Part shown: positions 40,538 through 41,712 of the stretch, piece after piece | How the letters are laid out: every line of letters starts with the position of its first letter | Position numbering within the stretch: the first letter of the stretch is position 1 | Source of the DNA: an uncultured Pseudomonadota bacterium | GTDB lineage: Bacteria; Myxococcota_A; UBA796; SXON01 | Assembly (NCBI GenBank): GCA_903900265.1 | Contig: CAIUMM010000012.1 | Location: 1-41,712, forward strand | Direction: 5' to 3' | Length of the DNA: 41,712 nucleotides | Made by a program: the position numbers and the translations under genes | The notes under the pieces: generated by a model | Told to the model about the DNA's origin: nothing | What the model saw: only the letters and a program-made list of their open reading frames with translations | Database searches by the model: none

Positions 40538-41712
40538 TGGCGCCGCCTGCAGAATACAACGCCTCAGCGATCAGCGTGCTCGAAGGCCTCGAGCACGTCC
40601 GCAAGCGCCCCAGCATGTACATCGGCAGCACCGGCGTAGATGGGTTTCACCATCTGCTCTGGGAGATCGTGGACAACTCGGTGGACGAGGCCATGGAAGG
40701 CCACGCCACCACCGTCACCGTCACGCTGCACGCCGATGGCCGCAGCGCCAGCGTGCAAGACAATGGCCGCGGCATCCCCGTCGACCTCCATCCGGTGCAC
40801 AAGAAGCCCGCGCTGGAGATCATCCTGTGCACCTTGTACTCGGGCGGCAAATTCGACGGGAAGAACTACCGTACTTCGGCCGGTTTGCACGGCGTCGGCA
40901 GCAGCGTGGTCAACGCGCTCTCTGACGAGCTGACCGCGGTCGTCAAGCGCAGCGGCTTCGAGCACCGTCAGACCTACCGCCGCGGCAAGCCCACCGGCCC
41001 GCTCGTGCGCGGCAACGAAGCGCGCGGCACCGGCACGACCATCCGCTTCCGTCCCGACCCCGAGATCTTCGGCACCTTGGCGTTTGATGCCGACACCATC
41101 AAGGAGCGCATCGAGGTCACCGCCTACCTGCACAAGGGGCTGCGCATCGTCTTCAAGGACGAGATGAAGGGCGAAAGCCAAGAGTTCAAGTTTGACGGCG
41201 GTCTGCGCGACTACCAGACGATGCTGTGCAAGAAAGACGACCGGAAGGTGATCCACCCCGAGCCGTTCACCATTGACAAAGAAGTCCCGGTGCTGGCCGG
41301 CAGCGACAAAGAGAGCGTTGTTCGCGTACAGTCGGTGATCTCCTGGACCGACGCCAGCCGGGAGAAGTTCGCGTCGTTCGCCAATGGCGTGCCCAACCCC
41401 AACGGCGGCACCCACGAGCAAGGCGCGCGGGACGCGATCACCAAGGCGGTGCGCACCTACATTGACACGCACGAGTTGCAGCCCCGCGGCCTGACGCTCA
41501 CCGCCGACGACATCCGGGACGGCGTGGTGTGCATCACCTCGGTGTTCGTCGCTGAGCCGCAGTTCCAAGGACAGACCAAAGAAAAGCTCAACAACGTCGA
41601 GGTGAAAGGCGCGGTCGATCAAGCGCTGCGCCAGGCGCTGGAGCAGTGGCTGAACCAGAACCGCACCGTCGCTGACGCGGTGGTGAACCGCGTGATCCAG
41701 AGCGCGCGGATC
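40537..41712 (+). CDS. parE: DNA topoisomerase IV subunit B, N-terminal part (cut by window end)
   Basis: The first 392 codons of a GyrB/ParE-type ATPase, open to the right edge. The ATG at 40537 overlaps the parC stop by one base (TGATG) with AAGGGGA upstream. Visible: VRKRPSMYIGST at 21-32, LWEIVDNSVDEA with catalytic Glu43 and Asn47, QDNGRGIPVD, and the ATP lid TSAGLHGVGSSVVNALS; the transducer domain has SFANGVPNPNGGTHEQG. Near the end PQFQGQTKEKLNN matches ParE ('PQFxGQTK') better than GyrB ('PKFxSQTK'), supporting topo IV. The TOPRIM and C-terminal parts are outside the window. Confidence 0.88.
   Translation, partial: MAPPAEYNASAISVLEGLEHVRKRPSMYIGSTGVDGFHHLLWEIVDNSVDEAMEGHATTVTVTLHADGRSASVQDNGRGIPVDLHPVHKKPALEIILCTLYSGGKFDGKNYRTSAGLHGVGSSVVNALSDELTAVVKRSGFEHRQTYRRGKPTGPLVRGNEARGTGTTIRFRPDPEIFGTLAFDADTIKERIEVTAYLHKGLRIVFKDEMKGESQEFKFDGGLRDYQTMLCKKDDRKVIHPEPFTIDKEVPVLAGSDKESVVRVQSVISWTDASREKFASFANGVPNPNGGTHEQGARDAITKAVRTYIDTHELQPRGLTLTADDIRDGVVCITSVFVAEPQFQGQTKEKLNNVEVKGAVDQALRQALEQWLNQNRTVADAVVNRVIQSARI

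Noticed and set aside
1..41712. tRNA, rRNA, insertion sequences, phage genes or integrase sites
   Set aside because: By eye I found no T-loop/anticodon arrangement, no transposase or integrase motifs and no flanking repeats. A tRNAscan/Infernal run would settle the RNA part.

Overview
This is a high-GC, gene-dense window from a bacterium that looks like a member of the Myxococcota (former Deltaproteobacteria). No rRNA or tRNA marker is present, so that placement is an inference. It rests on many secreted lipoproteins with Asp/Ser/Thr-rich spacers, calcium-type DxDxDG repeats (MopE-like, FG-GAP/VCBS), and four proteins ending in a Cys + hydrophobic segment + Arg-cluster tail like the MYXO-CTERM sorting signal. 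I see no phage, transposon, CRISPR array, tRNA or rRNA. Genes are tightly packed, with many 1- or 4-base start/stop overlaps, and no intergenic gap reaches 300 bases.

Layout. 1-257: 3' end of an ABC-transporter ATPase gene. 367-2583 (-): large MopE-repeat lipoprotein with a sorting tail. 2728-3984 (-): ribH-nusB-mazG-like operon. 4005-5859 (-): two lipoproteins, one an FG-GAP propeller, divergent from glgC (6024-7298, +); a 15-base tandem repeat lies between. 7316-9357 (-): inositol-phosphatase-like enzyme coupled to an MFS exporter. 9455-12902 (-): cnoX-like thioredoxin/TPR, eight-Cys lipoprotein, rsmD and coaE in one overlapping operon, then an Asp/Ser-repeat lipoprotein. 13023-14886 (+): lipoprotein and purC. 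14926-17618: small MopE lipoprotein (-) divergent from a lipase-like lipoprotein and coaC (+). 17640-22851 (-): S8 peptidase with a propeller, tyrS, methyltransferase-like gene. 22980-24425 (+): DUF2505 and CAP-domain proteins. 24412-25140 (-): nitrilase-family amidase. 25290-31048 (+): FG-GAP lipoprotein, M1 peptidase with HEAT repeats, CotH-kinase lipoprotein. 31049-32518 (-): photolyase. 32548-33890 (+): two-subunit CoA transferase. 33934-36041 (-): glpK and a tailed surface protein. 36174-37022 (+): membrane protein with a possible effector-associated (EAD-like) domain. 37052-38011 (-): SDR. 38195-41712 (+): parC and 5' part of parE.

How the genes fit together. About half are housekeeping: riboflavin, CoA and purine biosynthesis, translation, topoisomerase, glycogen, glycerol and ketone-body metabolism. 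Interleaved, often in the same transcription units, is a large surface/secretome set: lipoproteins, propellers, S8 and M1 peptidases, a CAP protein and a CotH-type kinase. The most unusual items are the EAD-like/TM/SH3-like protein at 36174-37022, the CotH kinase lipoprotein among surface proteins with acidic Ser/Thr spacers, the eight-Cys lipoprotein inside a cnoX-rsmD-coaE operon, and the 15-base repeat array upstream of glgC.
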